Assembly (NCBI RefSeq): GCF_030345695.1
Contig: NZ_JAUASV010000014.1
Coordinates: 1 to 64,000 of the forward strand
Reading direction: 5' to 3'
Origin: Galbitalea sp. SE-J8
Lineage (GTDB): Bacteria; Actinomycetota; Actinomycetes; Actinomycetales; Microbacteriaceae
DNA length: 64,000 nt
A model generated the notes under the pieces. That model was not told where the DNA came from. It saw only the letters and a list, made by a program, of their open reading frames with translations, and ran no database searches. This document shows, one piece after another, positions 1 through 10,643 of this stretch. The position numbers and the translations under genes were made by a program. Position 1 is the stretch's first letter, and every line of letters starts with the position of its first letter.

Positions 1-2
1 AG

Positions 3-163
3 CCGGCGTCTCGAGACCACACCCTCGCAGCAACGAGCCGTACTGGTCTCGAGACGCGAGCGACTCCGTCGCGCGCTCCTCGACCACCGGGACGGGGAAC
101 GCCGCGCGCTCCTCGACCACCGGGAGGGGGCGCGCCGCGCGCTCCTCGACCAGCGGAGTGGTT
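3..163. repeat. REP/BIME-like palindromic repeat cluster, left end
   Basis: Non-coding stretch before the first gene. It contains the 10-bp palindrome GTCTCGAGAC twice (8-17 and 46-55) and three direct copies of GCGCTCCTCGACCA (73, 106 and 139). The same words make up the two 119-bp elements near 57.2-57.6 kb, so this is another member of that family, probably continuing off the left edge. No gene is visible here. The role is unknown; a dispersed extragenic palindrome is the best description. Confidence 0.7.
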
Positions 164-181
164 CAGGCAGACGCGGGGCGG

Positions 182-645
182 TCACATCGTGTTCGCGCGC
201 ACCGTGTAGTTCGCGATGACGTCGCCGCCCACCCCGCGCACGACGACCGCGACGAGCCACTGCGTCGTCGCGGCGGCGATCTCCGTGCCGTCGGCCGAGA
301 TCAGGTCGGTGCCCGGCACCCGCACGAATCCCGCGTCGGTGAGCTGCTGGGCGATCGCGGCCCCGGCATCCGCCCGGGCGTGCTTCGAGAGGTCGGTCGT
401 GCCGACCCTCACCGACACGTTCCACACCCGCTCGTCGTCGAGGCCCACGGCGCCGGCCGTCGTGATCTCGCCGTCCGCGAGCGGCACGGCGTTCGGGAAG
501 TCCGCGGGCACACCGGTCGAGCTGACGACGACGGCTCCCCCGCTGAGGTCGCGCACGCCGTCGCCGACCGCCGAGCAGCCGGATGCCGCACCCGCCACGA
601 GCGCGGCCGCGGCCAGCGCTGCGGCGAAGCGCGGCATCCGTGCCA

Positions 646-646
<1 letters not shown>
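182..646 (-). CDS. small putative lipoprotein
   Basis: A 154-residue protein with a lipoprotein-type signal: MARMPRF, a hydrophobic Ala/Val run, then a lipobox-like A-S-G-C with the Cys at residue 24. The mature part is predicted to be anchored outside the membrane; no family was recognised. The mature region alternates short beta-prone segments and ends in a hydrophobic VAVVV patch. The ATG shares one base with the TGA of typA (TGATG), so it is probably translated by re-initiation after typA. The start is fixed by this overlap and the signal peptide. Function is not inferable from sequence; the secreted location is the firmest statement. Confidence 0.75.
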
Positions 647-2550
<1,904 letters not shown>

Positions 2551-2647
2551 GGATGAATTCCTTGCTGGCGGAGCGCGCGTGCATGTCGGGCGGTCGGCGC
2601 GCGGGAGAAATGAGAACGACGGAGGCGCGAAGCAACTCCGTTCCACC

Positions 2648-2653
2648 ATTCTA
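2648..2653 (-). promoter_or_regulatory. candidate -10 box for typA
   Basis: The minus strand reads TAGAAT, close to the actinobacterial sigma-A -10 consensus, about 95 nt upstream of the typA ATG. No convincing -35 is visible at 17-18 nt (GACAAG-like). It overlaps a 9-bp inverted repeat (ACCCGTGAG at 2653-2661, CTCACGGGT at 2711-2719) that reaches the end of the upstream ATPase gene. This is a visual call only. Confidence 0.35.
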
Positions 2654-2711
2654 CCCGTGAGACGACGCGGCTTGTCGCCCGAGGGGCACCGCTAGAGCAA
2701 TCTGCGCCGCC

Positions 2712-4415
2712 TCACGGGTGGAGGGGGTCGGTGCCGGCCGCGAGGATGCGCGCGCGCTCCTCGCGGCGCACCTCCTGCAGGTCGGGGTCGGGCAGCGGAA
2801 CGGCCGCGATGAGGCGCTGCGTGTACGGGTCCTTCGGGCTGCGCAGGATCTCGTCGCGGGTGCCCACCTCGGCGAGCCGGCCGTTGTGCATCACCGCGAT
2901 GCGATCGGCGAGCACGTCGATCACGGCGAGGTCGTGGGTGATGAACAGGCACGCGAACCCGAACTCGGCCTGCAGCTCGCGCAGCAGGGCGAGCACCGTC
3001 GCCTGCACCGACACGTCGAGGGCCGACGTCGGCTCGTCGGCGATGAGCAGCTCGGGTCGCAGCGCGAGCGCCCGGGCGATGCCGACGCGCTGCTTCTGAC
3101 CGCCGGAGAGCTCGTGCGGGTAGCGCGTCGAATACGCCGACGGCAGCTGCACGCTCGAGAGCAGGCGGTCCACCTCGCGCTCGAGGCCCGCGCCCGAGAA
3201 CTTCTTCGCGAGCAGCAGCGGCTCGCCGATCGACTGCCCGATCGTCATGCGCGGGTTGAGCGACGACGCCGGGTCCTGGAAGACGATGCCCGCCTTCTGG
3301 TGCACGTCGTGCGCACGCTTGCGGCTCCAGATCGACAGGTCGACGCCGACGACGTCGAGGCGCCCCTCGGTCATCGGCAGCAGCCCGATCGCCGCACGGC
3401 CGAGGGTGGTCTTGCCCGAGCCGGACTCGCCGACCAGCCCCATCACCTCGCCCTGGTGCAGGCGCAGGCTGACACCGTCGATCGCTCGGAACGCCTTGAC
3501 CCGGCCGTGGCCCGGGTACTCGATGATCGCGTCCTCGAAGTCGAGCACGACGGGGCGCACGTCGAGCTCGGCCGCCACGGCATCCGCGACGGTCGCCACG
3601 GGCGCGTCCGAGAGGTCCTGCCCGAGGCGCGGCACCGAGTCGAGCAGCAGCTTCGTGTACGGATGCTGCGCGTTGCCGAAGATCTCGCGCGTCGAGCCCG
3701 CCTCGACGACCTCACCGGCGCGCATGACGACGACGTGGTCGGCGAGGTCGGCGACGACGCCCATGTCGTGCGTGATGAGCAGCACGCCCGTGTCGAGCTT
3801 GTCGCGCAGGCTGCGCACGAGGTCGAGGATCTCGGCCTGCACCGTGACGTCGAGCGCCGTGGTCGGCTCGTCGGCGATGAGCAGGGCGGGGTCGCACGAG
3901 ATCGACTGCGCGATCATCGCGCGCTGGCGCTGGCCGCCCGAGAGCTGGTGCGGATACGAGTTGAACGCCTTCAGCGGATCGGGCAGCTCGACCATGGCGA
4001 GCAGCTCGAGGGCGCGCGTTCTCGCCTCCGAGGGCGAGATGCCGAAGTGCAGGCGCAGGGTCTCGATGATCTGCGACCCGACGGTGAGCACCGGGTTGAG
4101 GGCCGTCATCGGCTCCTGGAAGATCACCGCGACCTCGTTGCCGCGCACGTGGCGCAGCTGCGACCCGCGGAGGCCGCGCAGCTCGCGTCCGGCGACCTTG
4201 ATGCTGCCCGAGGTGCGGCTGTTCTTCGGCAGCAGGTCGATGATCGACATCGAGCTCACGCTCTTGCCGGAACCCGACTCGCCGACGAGCGCCATCACCT
4301 CGCCGCGCTTGATCGTGTACGAGAGGTGCTTGACCGCGGGAACCCAGTAGCCGTCGACGGCGAAATCGACGTTCAGGTCGGTGACCTCGAGGATCGCGGC
4401 ATCCGTGGGGCTCAT
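2712..4415 (-). CDS. oligopeptide/dipeptide ABC importer, fused double ATPase (OppD-OppF type)
   Basis: A 567-residue protein carrying two complete ABC ATPase modules in tandem. The first has Walker A GESGSGKS at residues 45-52, signature LSGGQ at 158-162 and Walker B LLIADEP near 178. The second has GESGSGKTT from 329, LSGGQKQR near 440 and a second LLIADEP. The HPYTKLLL and DPYTQRL segments are typical of the Opp/Dpp C-terminal extension. It should energise uptake of peptides by the two permeases and lipoprotein encoded further upstream on the same strand. It is separated from them by an opposite-strand gene, with only 32 bp to that gene's start. Confidence 0.94.
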   Translation of the reverse strand: MSPTDAAILEVTDLNVDFAVDGYWVPAVKHLSYTIKRGEVMALVGESGSGKSVSSMSIIDLLPKNSRTSGSIKVAGRELRGLRGSQLRHVRGNEVAVIFQEPMTALNPVLTVGSQIIETLRLHFGISPSEARTRALELLAMVELPDPLKAFNSYPHQLSGGQRQRAMIAQSISCDPALLIADEPTTALDVTVQAEILDLVRSLRDKLDTGVLLITHDMGVVADLADHVVVMRAGEVVEAGSTREIFGNAQHPYTKLLLDSVPRLGQDLSDAPVATVADAVAAELDVRPVVLDFEDAIIEYPGHGRVKAFRAIDGVSLRLHQGEVMGLVGESGSGKTTLGRAAIGLLPMTEGRLDVVGVDLSIWSRKRAHDVHQKAGIVFQDPASSLNPRMTIGQSIGEPLLLAKKFSGAGLEREVDRLLSSVQLPSAYSTRYPHELSGGQKQRVGIARALALRPELLIADEPTSALDVSVQATVLALLRELQAEFGFACLFITHDLAVIDVLADRIAVMHNGRLAEVGTRDEILRSPKDPYTQRLIAAVPLPDPDLQEVRREERARILAAGTDPLHP

Positions 4416-4447
4416 GAGCGGGACCGTCCTTCTGGGAGCATGGGGGC

Positions 4448-5053
4448 ATGGAGCGCTACACGTCGCGGTTCAACCGCGGCCTCGCGGTGAGCGTGTGGCT
4501 GCTCGTGGGTTTCGGCCTCGTGGGCTACACCGTGCTGCACGCGGGCCTCGCGCAGCCGCTCTGGCTGCTGCCGGCCGCGTTCGTCGCGTTCGCCGCGTGG
4601 GCGTGGCTGTGGCATCCGTCGGTCGAGGTCGATGACGCTGGTGTCACCCTGGTCAACCTGGTGCGCACCGTGCACGTGCCGTGGGCGGGCCTCGTGCACG
4701 TCGACACGCGCTTCGCTCTGACCCTCATCACGCCGCGCGGTCGATTCGCCGCGTGGGCCGCGCCCGCGCCGGGCCGCACCGGGGTGATGCTCGCGAAGCG
4801 CCGCGAGGCCCGCGCGTCGAGCGCCCGCGTGCCCGACCTCGGCACGACGGTGCGTCCCGGCGACCTGCTCGGCAGCGAGTCCGGCCAGGCCGCGGCGCTC
4901 GTGCGCACCCGCTGGAGCGAGCTGCGGGATGCCGACCGCATCCCGATCGGCGTCGCCGACGAGAACCCGCCGCGCATCCGCGTGCTGTGGGCGCAGGACG
5001 CCGCGCTGCTCGTGCTGCTCGCGGGAACGGTGCTCGCCACGACGCTCGTCTAG
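4448..5053 (+). CDS. membrane-anchored PH-domain-like protein
   Basis: A 201-residue protein with two N-terminal membrane helices (about residues 12-30 and 37-55). A beta-rich segment follows: VEVDDAGVTLVNLVRTVHVPW, then RFALTLITPRG. This pattern resembles the bacterial PH-domain family that includes the mycobacterial low-molecular-weight antigen 6. The C-terminal LLVLLAGTVLATTLV is a probable third helix. Unusually, it lies on the plus strand inside a minus-strand peptide-transport operon, 8 bp from the end of permease C and 32 bp from the start of the ATPase. Function unknown. Confidence 0.7.
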   Translation: MERYTSRFNRGLAVSVWLLVGFGLVGYTVLHAGLAQPLWLLPAAFVAFAAWAWLWHPSVEVDDAGVTLVNLVRTVHVPWAGLVHVDTRFALTLITPRGRFAAWAAPAPGRTGVMLAKRREARASSARVPDLGTTVRPGDLLGSESGQAAALVRTRWSELRDADRIPIGVADENPPRIRVLWAQDAALLVLLAGTVLATTLV

Positions 5054-5061
5054 AGCGACGT

Positions 5062-6084
5062 TCACGACGACGCCTCCGGGCGCTCCTTCGTGCGCCGCAG
5101 GCTGAAGCGCTTCGACCGCGGGTCGAACGCCTCGCGCAGCCCGTCGCCGATGAAGTTCACGCACAGCGCGAGGATCACGATGAACGACGCCGGCCACCAG
5201 AACAGCCACGGCCGGGTCGAGAACGCGCTCTGGTTCGCGCCGATGAGCAGGCCGAGCGACGAGTCGGGCGTCCGGATGCCGTAGCCGAGGAAGCTCAGCG
5301 CCGACTCGAGGATGATCGCGGAGGCGATGAGCAGCGTCGCCGAGACGATGATGACGCCGACGGCGTTCGGCAGGATGTGGCGGAAGATGATGCGCGTGTC
5401 CGAGGCGCCCGCGACCCGGGCCGCCTCGACGAACTCGCGCTCGCGCAGGGACAGGAACTCGCTGCGCACGAGGCGCGCGATGACCATCCAGGACACGAGT
5501 CCGAGCAGGATGGCCAGGCCCCAGGCGCCGAGACCGTTGCCCCCGGCCGTCGCACCGACGACCGCACCGATGACGATCGCGGGGATGACGAGGAACACGT
5601 CGGTGATGCGCATGAGCACCGAGTCGACCCAGCCGCGGAAATAACCGGCCACCGCGCCGATGACGACGCCGAGCACCGTGCCGACGATGCCGATGACGAG
5701 CATGACGAGCACCGAGTTCTGGATGCCGCGCATCGTGAGCGCGAAGTAGTCCTTGCCGATGCGGTCCTGGCCGAACGGATGCTCGCCGGGCGAGAACGGC
5801 CAGAGCTGCAGCGTCGGCTCGCCCTGGTTGACCTGGTCGCCGGGCAGGCGATAGCCGTACTTCCACCAGCCGGGGATCGGACCGAGGCCGATCGCCGAGA
5901 TGGCGTAGAGGGTGATCAGCACGAAGATCACGAGCGAGACGACGGCCGTGCGGTTCTTGAGGAACCGCCGCAGGATGATGCGGCCCTCGCTCTCGCCGCG
6001 GCGCTTCTGCGAGAGCGCGTCCTCCACCTCTCCGGTGGGATCGGGAAGCTCGGGCTCGACCGGGTTGCCCAGCACGGTGCTCAT
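5062..6084 (-). CDS. oligopeptide ABC importer permease, DppC/OppC type
   Basis: A 340-residue inner-membrane permease. A cytoplasmic N-terminus is followed by the first helix (VVSLVIFVLITLYAI). The FGQDRIGKDYFALTMRG segment is typical of DppC, and the permease signature EAARVAGASDTRIIFRHILPN is the loop that docks on the ATPase. About six helices are predicted. The ATG overlaps the stop of the upstream permease B by 4 nt (ATGA), showing translational coupling. It partners the double ATPase located past the intervening plus-strand gene. Confidence 0.93.
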   Translation of the reverse strand: MSTVLGNPVEPELPDPTGEVEDALSQKRRGESEGRIILRRFLKNRTAVVSLVIFVLITLYAISAIGLGPIPGWWKYGYRLPGDQVNQGEPTLQLWPFSPGEHPFGQDRIGKDYFALTMRGIQNSVLVMLVIGIVGTVLGVVIGAVAGYFRGWVDSVLMRITDVFLVIPAIVIGAVVGATAGGNGLGAWGLAILLGLVSWMVIARLVRSEFLSLREREFVEAARVAGASDTRIIFRHILPNAVGVIIVSATLLIASAIILESALSFLGYGIRTPDSSLGLLIGANQSAFSTRPWLFWWPASFIVILALCVNFIGDGLREAFDPRSKRFSLRRTKERPEASS

Positions 6085-7613
6085 CGCAGCCTCACTCTCG
6101 GGTCGAGGACGCTGTACGCGAGGTCCGCGACGAAGTTGAAGAAGATGACCGTGATCGCGATCACCAGGAAATAGCCCATCACGGGCGCGATCTGCTGGCC
6201 CGCGAGTCCCGAGTTGAACAGGGCGCCCATGCCGCTGATCGCGAACACCGCCTCCGTGATGACGGCGCCGCCGAGGAGCGCGCCGACGTCCGTCGCCACG
6301 AGCGTCGTGAGCGGGATGAGCATGTTGCGGAACGCGTGGCGCACGATGACCGTGCGCTCGGGCAGGCCCTTCGCGCGCGCCGTTCGCACGTAGTCCTGCT
6401 CGAGCACCTCGAGCATGCCCGCCCGGGCATAGCGGGTGTACCCCGCGAAGCTGATGAGCAGCAGGCTGATCGTCGGCAGCAGCAGGTGGGTGAAGGTGTC
6501 GAGGCCGTGCGTCCAGAAGTCGCCCGGGAGACCGGGGGTCTGGGAGCCGACCGTCGCGATCGGGCGGTCGCCGGTGAGCGACATGTAGTACGGCCAGCTG
6601 CGCATCAGGCGGTCGATGAAGATCAGACTGCCGATGAAGAACGCGGTCAGGGCGCCGATGCGCACCATGAGTCCGCGATCGTAGCCGCCGACGAAGAACC
6701 CGACGGCGCCGCCGACGATCACGGCGACGAGGGCGAGGATGACGATCGTGCCGAGCGTCGAGATGTTCAGCAGCCATTGCAGCGCGAAGTAGCTGACGAT
6801 GCCGAGCAGGACCGTGATCGCCGCCGTCAGGTAGGCGCGCCGGTTCTTCAGGCCGGCGAGCAGCACCACGATGCCGAAGCCGATCGCGGCGGCGATGATC
6901 GGCAGCACGACCGGCCCGAGCATCGGCGTCGTGAACCAGTGCAGCGCCGACATGGTGCCGAGCACGACGGCGCTGATCACCGCGGTCGCGGCGAACGTCA
7001 CGATCCGTTTGCTCAGGCGGCCGCCGACGAGCAGCTGCAGAACGAGGCCTAGCACGATCGCGATGACGATGAGCGTGGGCAGCGGGATGACCGGGTCCGC
7101 GAGGAAGTCGTTGTAGCCGAGGGCGATGAACGCCTTGAGCAGCACCGCCATGAGGAACGACGGCAGCGAGTAGAGGAAGAAGCTCGCGAGTGTGACGGTG
7201 AAGTCGAATCCGCTGTTGGCGCGGAGCGCGGTCACCATGCCGACGACGATGCCGAGGATGATCGCGAGGATGAACGACGCGGTGATGAGCTGCAGCGTCG
7301 ACGCCATGGCGACGGGGAGCAGCTCGGTGACCGGCTGGTTCGTGAAGGTGGTGCCGAGATCGCACGTGCCGCCGATGGGCACGATGCACCGGCCGACGCC
7401 GCCGAGCCAGAGCAGCCAGCGCAGCACGACCGGCACGTCGAGGTGCTGCGCCACGGTGCGCTGCTCGATGAGCTCTGCCCGGTTGCGGGCGTTGCTCTGC
7501 AGGAGGTCCTCGAGCGGGTGCACCGCGAGCGACGTCAGCATGTACATGATGAACGACGCCGCGATGAGAACGAGGATCGAGACGCCGACTCGGCGCGCGA
7601 TGAAGGTGAACAT
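6081..7613 (-). CDS. oligopeptide ABC importer permease, DppB/OppB type, enlarged
   Basis: A 510-residue permease. The N-terminus MFTFIARRVGVSILVL and the C-terminal signature LEQDYVRTARAKGLPERTVIVRH are typical of DppB, but the usual length is only about 310-340 residues. The extra length lies in the middle, where several additional hydrophobic stretches occur (for example VVLPIIAAAIGFGIVVLLAG and GTIVILALVAVIVGGAVGFF). About ten or more helices are likely. I chose the ATG at MFTF over a GTG 11 codons upstream because it matches the family start. Its stop overlaps the start of permease C. Confidence 0.88.
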   Translation of the reverse strand: MFTFIARRVGVSILVLIAASFIMYMLTSLAVHPLEDLLQSNARNRAELIEQRTVAQHLDVPVVLRWLLWLGGVGRCIVPIGGTCDLGTTFTNQPVTELLPVAMASTLQLITASFILAIILGIVVGMVTALRANSGFDFTVTLASFFLYSLPSFLMAVLLKAFIALGYNDFLADPVIPLPTLIVIAIVLGLVLQLLVGGRLSKRIVTFAATAVISAVVLGTMSALHWFTTPMLGPVVLPIIAAAIGFGIVVLLAGLKNRRAYLTAAITVLLGIVSYFALQWLLNISTLGTIVILALVAVIVGGAVGFFVGGYDRGLMVRIGALTAFFIGSLIFIDRLMRSWPYYMSLTGDRPIATVGSQTPGLPGDFWTHGLDTFTHLLLPTISLLLISFAGYTRYARAGMLEVLEQDYVRTARAKGLPERTVIVRHAFRNMLIPLTTLVATDVGALLGGAVITEAVFAISGMGALFNSGLAGQQIAPVMGYFLVIAITVIFFNFVADLAYSVLDPRVRLR

Positions 7614-7735
7614 GGCGGACTTCTCTGGTCGGGCGAGTGGGTTCACGTGGCTCAGCGCGAGGGCGCCGGACCTCTCTCGAGTTCCGGCGCCCCGCGCTGG
7701 GTGAGGATCCTAGATCAGCGATCCTCCACGCCTGC

Positions 7736-9460
7736 CTACTTCGTCCAGTCCCAGATGTTCCAGAACAGGCTGTTCTGACCACCGAACTGCTCGACGCCCT
7801 TGAGCTTGCCCAGCGTGGCGAACACGCCGGGGCTCTGGAACAGCGGCAGGCCGTAGCCGTCGGCGAAGGTCGCCGCGTCGATCTGCTCCTTGAGCGTCAG
7901 GAGCTTCGACGCGTCGAGCTCCGTCTGGGTCTGGTCGACGAGAGCGTCGACGGCCTTGTCCGAGTAGTTGTTGTAGTTGCCGCCGCCGCCGGTCTTGAAG
8001 ACCTGCGGGAAGGCCGCGTTACCGGCACCCGGGTTGATCCAGCCGAAGAGCACGGCGTCGTAGCTGCCGTCGCCGAGCTTCTTCGACCAGTCGGGCGTGC
8101 CCGCGTCCTCGATCGTGAAGCCGGCCTGCTCGGCCGACGCCTGGATCGCCTGGAACTCGTCCACGCGGTTCGGGTTCGCGGTGTTGTACATGAGCTTCAC
8201 CGTCGGCGTCTTGCCCGCGAGGAGCTGCTTCGCCTGGTCGATGTCGACCTCGTCGAACGCCGAGGAGCCGTTCGCCGCGACGGACTCGTCGTAGCCCTCC
8301 TGGCCGGGGACGAACACCTGCGAGTCGAGCACCTTGGCGTCGGACTGCACCGGCGTCACGATGTCGTCGAGGATCTTCTGACGCGGGATCGTGAGCAGGA
8401 ACGCCTTGCGCACGTCGGGGTCGGAGAAGACCTTCGAGTCCATCGTGAGGTCGAGGTGGTCGTAGCTGACCTGCGAGAACTGGATGATGTTGGCCTTGGC
8501 CGACTGCAGCGCCTTGATCGTGTCGGCGGATGCCTGCGGGGCGATCGCGTCGACCTCACCGTTCTGGAGGGCGGTGACCTGCGCGTTGGCGTCGCCGATG
8601 AAGCGCATGACCAGCTTGCTGAACTTCACCGCGTGGTCACCGGTGTAGTCCGGGTTGCGCTCGAACGTCATGGACTGCTTGGGCGTCCAGTCGGTCACGA
8701 TCATCGGGCCGCCCGAGACGAGCAGCTTCGGGTCCGACGGCAGAGCCGTGGCGTCGTAGCCGGTCGTCACGAAGTCGCTGACCTTCTTGAGCAGGTCGTT
8801 CGAGCCGCCGCGCTTGGTGTCGGTGATCGCGGAGTCGATGTCCTCGACGGTCGATCCGACCTCATCCGCGACGACGTGCGCCGGGAACTGGATCGGGTTG
8901 ACGAGGTTCCAGTCGACGTAGGGCTTCGAGTACGAGAACGTGATCGACGTGTTGTCGTCGCCCACCTCCGGCATCGAGAGGTCGATGCCCGTGCAGCCGC
9001 CGGCCGTCGGGAAGTAGTCCTCGTTGTAGTAGCACGAGCCGATCGCCCAGCCGAGGAGCAGGTCGTCGGCGGTCATGGCCTCGCCGTCGGACCACTTGGC
9101 GTCCTTGTTGAGCGTGTACTTGACGGTCAGCGGGTCGTCGCTGAGCTTCTCAACCGTGCCGAGGTCGGTGTTGGGCACGACCTCGAAGTTCTGGTCCAGC
9201 GTGAAGAACTGCGGCTGGGTCAGGTAGTTGATGAACCCGTTGGTGTCGAGGTTGCCGTCCGGGGTGTTGAAGTTGAACGAGGTCGCCTCGTTGACGACGG
9301 CGACCGTCACGGTCGCGTTGCTGTCGCTGGTCGCGGCCGGCGAGTCCGACGCACCCGGGGTGCTCGTCGTGTCGGTGCAGCCCGCGAGCGCGAGCGCAGT
9401 GATGCCGATAGCCGCGAGGCCGACGCCGAGGCGCGACCTCCGATTCAGGCCGATTCTCAA
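7736..9460 (-). CDS. oligopeptide ABC importer substrate-binding lipoprotein
   Basis: A family 5 solute-binding protein of 574 residues with a signal peptide and lipobox ALAGC near residue 27, followed by a Ser/Thr/Ala-rich linker. Motifs include KYTLNKDAKWSDGEAMTADDLL, characteristic of DppA/OppA. It should capture peptides outside the membrane for the permeases downstream. The start is TTG: an ideal AGGAGGA box ends 3-4 nt before it, whereas an in-frame GTG six codons further upstream has no such site and would place the box inside the coding region. A gap of 122 bp separates it from permease B. Confidence 0.93.
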   Translation of the reverse strand: MRIGLNRRSRLGVGLAAIGITALALAGCTDTTSTPGASDSPAATSDSNATVTVAVVNEATSFNFNTPDGNLDTNGFINYLTQPQFFTLDQNFEVVPNTDLGTVEKLSDDPLTVKYTLNKDAKWSDGEAMTADDLLLGWAIGSCYYNEDYFPTAGGCTGIDLSMPEVGDDNTSITFSYSKPYVDWNLVNPIQFPAHVVADEVGSTVEDIDSAITDTKRGGSNDLLKKVSDFVTTGYDATALPSDPKLLVSGGPMIVTDWTPKQSMTFERNPDYTGDHAVKFSKLVMRFIGDANAQVTALQNGEVDAIAPQASADTIKALQSAKANIIQFSQVSYDHLDLTMDSKVFSDPDVRKAFLLTIPRQKILDDIVTPVQSDAKVLDSQVFVPGQEGYDESVAANGSSAFDEVDIDQAKQLLAGKTPTVKLMYNTANPNRVDEFQAIQASAEQAGFTIEDAGTPDWSKKLGDGSYDAVLFGWINPGAGNAAFPQVFKTGGGGNYNNYSDKAVDALVDQTQTELDASKLLTLKEQIDAATFADGYGLPLFQSPGVFATLGKLKGVEQFGGQNSLFWNIWDWTK

Positions 9461-9528
9461 TGTTCCTCCTGTGTGCACGGGCAGCCAGGGCGCGCGATCG
9501 CTCGCTCTCCTGGCCGTGGATAAGAGGT

Positions 9529-9558
9529 ACCCTAGATAGGGGTCAGGTCGGCCGCCAA
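9529..9558 (-). promoter_or_regulatory. candidate promoter of the peptide-transport operon
   Basis: Reading the minus strand, a TTGGCG -35-like box (9553-9558) is followed after 18 nt by TAGGGT (9529-9534), about 70 nt before the TTG start of the binding-protein gene. The -10 match is moderate. It is the only reasonable sigma-A-like pair I see in this intergenic stretch. Confidence 0.3.
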
Positions 9559-9590
9559 ACCCGTGGCGGAAAAGTTACACATCGGAAACG

Positions 9591-9604
9591 AATGCGATCG
9601 CATT
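9591..9604. promoter_or_regulatory. 14-bp perfect palindrome, possible operator
   Basis: AATGCGATCGCATT is a perfect 14-bp palindrome in the divergent region between the peptide-transport operon and the CPBP protease gene. It lies just upstream of the candidate promoter of the transport operon. It could be a binding site for a dimeric regulator. No regulator gene is adjacent, so the assignment is tentative. Confidence 0.35.
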
Positions 9605-9700
9605 TGGCATCCGCTGCAATAATCCCGCGCGAAATCGGCCCCAAACGCTGCAATCGTGCCGAGCAACGCAATGCGGCACCCGGACGGGGGGGGACGCGGG

Positions 9701-10519
9701 ATGGTGACCGACCCGGTGCCGCCGAGCGGCGGGGCACCACCGCCGAGCGACCCGGGGGCGCCGGGCCCAGCGATGTCGCGCGGACGCATCTCGGCCGAGG
9801 TGATCCTCGTGCTCGCGCTCTCGCTCGGGCAGTCGGCGATCTACTCGATCGTCTCCCTCATCGACCTGTCGACGCGCGGGCCGATCTCGTCGCAGTCGAC
9901 GACGCTCAACCCGTCGCAGAGCTCGCGCGAGCTGTTCGATCTCGTCTACCAGCTGCTCGGCATCGCGTTCGCGCTCGTGCCCGTCGCCCTCGTCGTCTTC
10001 CTGCTCTGGTCGCGCGAACGACCGCGGATGGGCCGGCTCGGGCTCGACTCGCGGCGCCCGTGGTTCGACGCGCTGAGCGGCGTCGGCATCGCGCTCGTCA
10101 TCGGTGCGTGCGGGCTCGCGGTGTACGTCGGCGGCCGCCTGCTCGGCCTCTCGGTCGCGGTGCAGGCGACGGGGCTGCCGCCGTACTGGTGGAGCGTGCC
10201 GGTGCTGCTGCTCTCCGCGTTCCGATCGGGCGCGCAGGAGGAGATCATCGTCATCGGATACCTCTACGAGCGCCTGCGCCGGCTCGGCTGGCCGACCTGG
10301 GCGATCGTCGTCGGCCCGGCCGTCCTGCGCGGCTCCTACCACCTCTACCAGGGCTACTCGGCGTTCATCGGCAACGCCCTGATGGGCGTCGTTTTCGGCC
10401 TCCTCTACCTGCGCACCGGGCGGCTGTGGCCGCTCGTCATCGCGCACTCGCTCATCGATGCGGCGGTCTTCGTCGGCTACCCGTTCGCCGCAGCGCTCCT
10501 CCCGGCCCTCTTCACCTGA
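9701..10519 (+). CDS. CPBP family intramembrane glutamic endopeptidase
   Basis: A 272-residue polytopic membrane protein. The three ABI/CPBP motifs are visible: QEEIIVIGYLYERL (the EE motif), RGSYHLYQGY (the histidine motif) and IAHSLIDA (the HxxxD-like motif near the C-terminus). Seven or eight helices are likely. Members of this family are membrane proteases or, in some bacteria, bacteriocin self-immunity factors; the substrate here is unknown. The ATG after a G-rich tract is preferred over one 15 codons upstream because the extra residues look non-coding. The N-terminus is a Pro/Gly-rich linker. Confidence 0.85.
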   Translation: MVTDPVPPSGGAPPPSDPGAPGPAMSRGRISAEVILVLALSLGQSAIYSIVSLIDLSTRGPISSQSTTLNPSQSSRELFDLVYQLLGIAFALVPVALVVFLLWSRERPRMGRLGLDSRRPWFDALSGVGIALVIGACGLAVYVGGRLLGLSVAVQATGLPPYWWSVPVLLLSAFRSGAQEEIIVIGYLYERLRRLGWPTWAIVVGPAVLRGSYHLYQGYSAFIGNALMGVVFGLLYLRTGRLWPLVIAHSLIDAAVFVGYPFAAALLPALFT

Positions 10520-10532
10520 CCCGCCGGAATGC

Positions 10533-10623
10533 CGTTGGCGGTAGAAACCGTCAGCAACGGACGGCGTTCCGGACAACGGATGCCGCAGCAACGGTGTCCA
10601 ACGCGCCGTTTCTACCGCCAACG
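10533..10623. repeat. long inverted repeat, 16-bp arms, 59-nt centre
   Basis: CGTTGGCGGTAGAAAC at 10533-10548 is answered by its exact complement GTTTCTACCGCCAACG at 10608-10623. It lies between the convergent CPBP gene and gcvP. The architecture resembles the other long-centre inverted repeats of the window, but the arm sequence is different. There is no U tract, so a classic intrinsic terminator is unlikely. Confidence 0.8.
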
Positions 10624-10643
10624 TGCGGGCGCCGGGCCGCGGG

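Noticed and set aside
5062-7782. A single 906-codon frame covering permease C and the region upstream
   Set aside because: The upstream two thirds is the wrong frame of the permease B gene; the true permease C start overlaps the B stop with ATGA.
10533-10623. attC-like integron recombination site
   Set aside because: The arms contain GTTGGCG/CGCCAAC but do not fit the core-site consensus well, and no integron integrase is seen.
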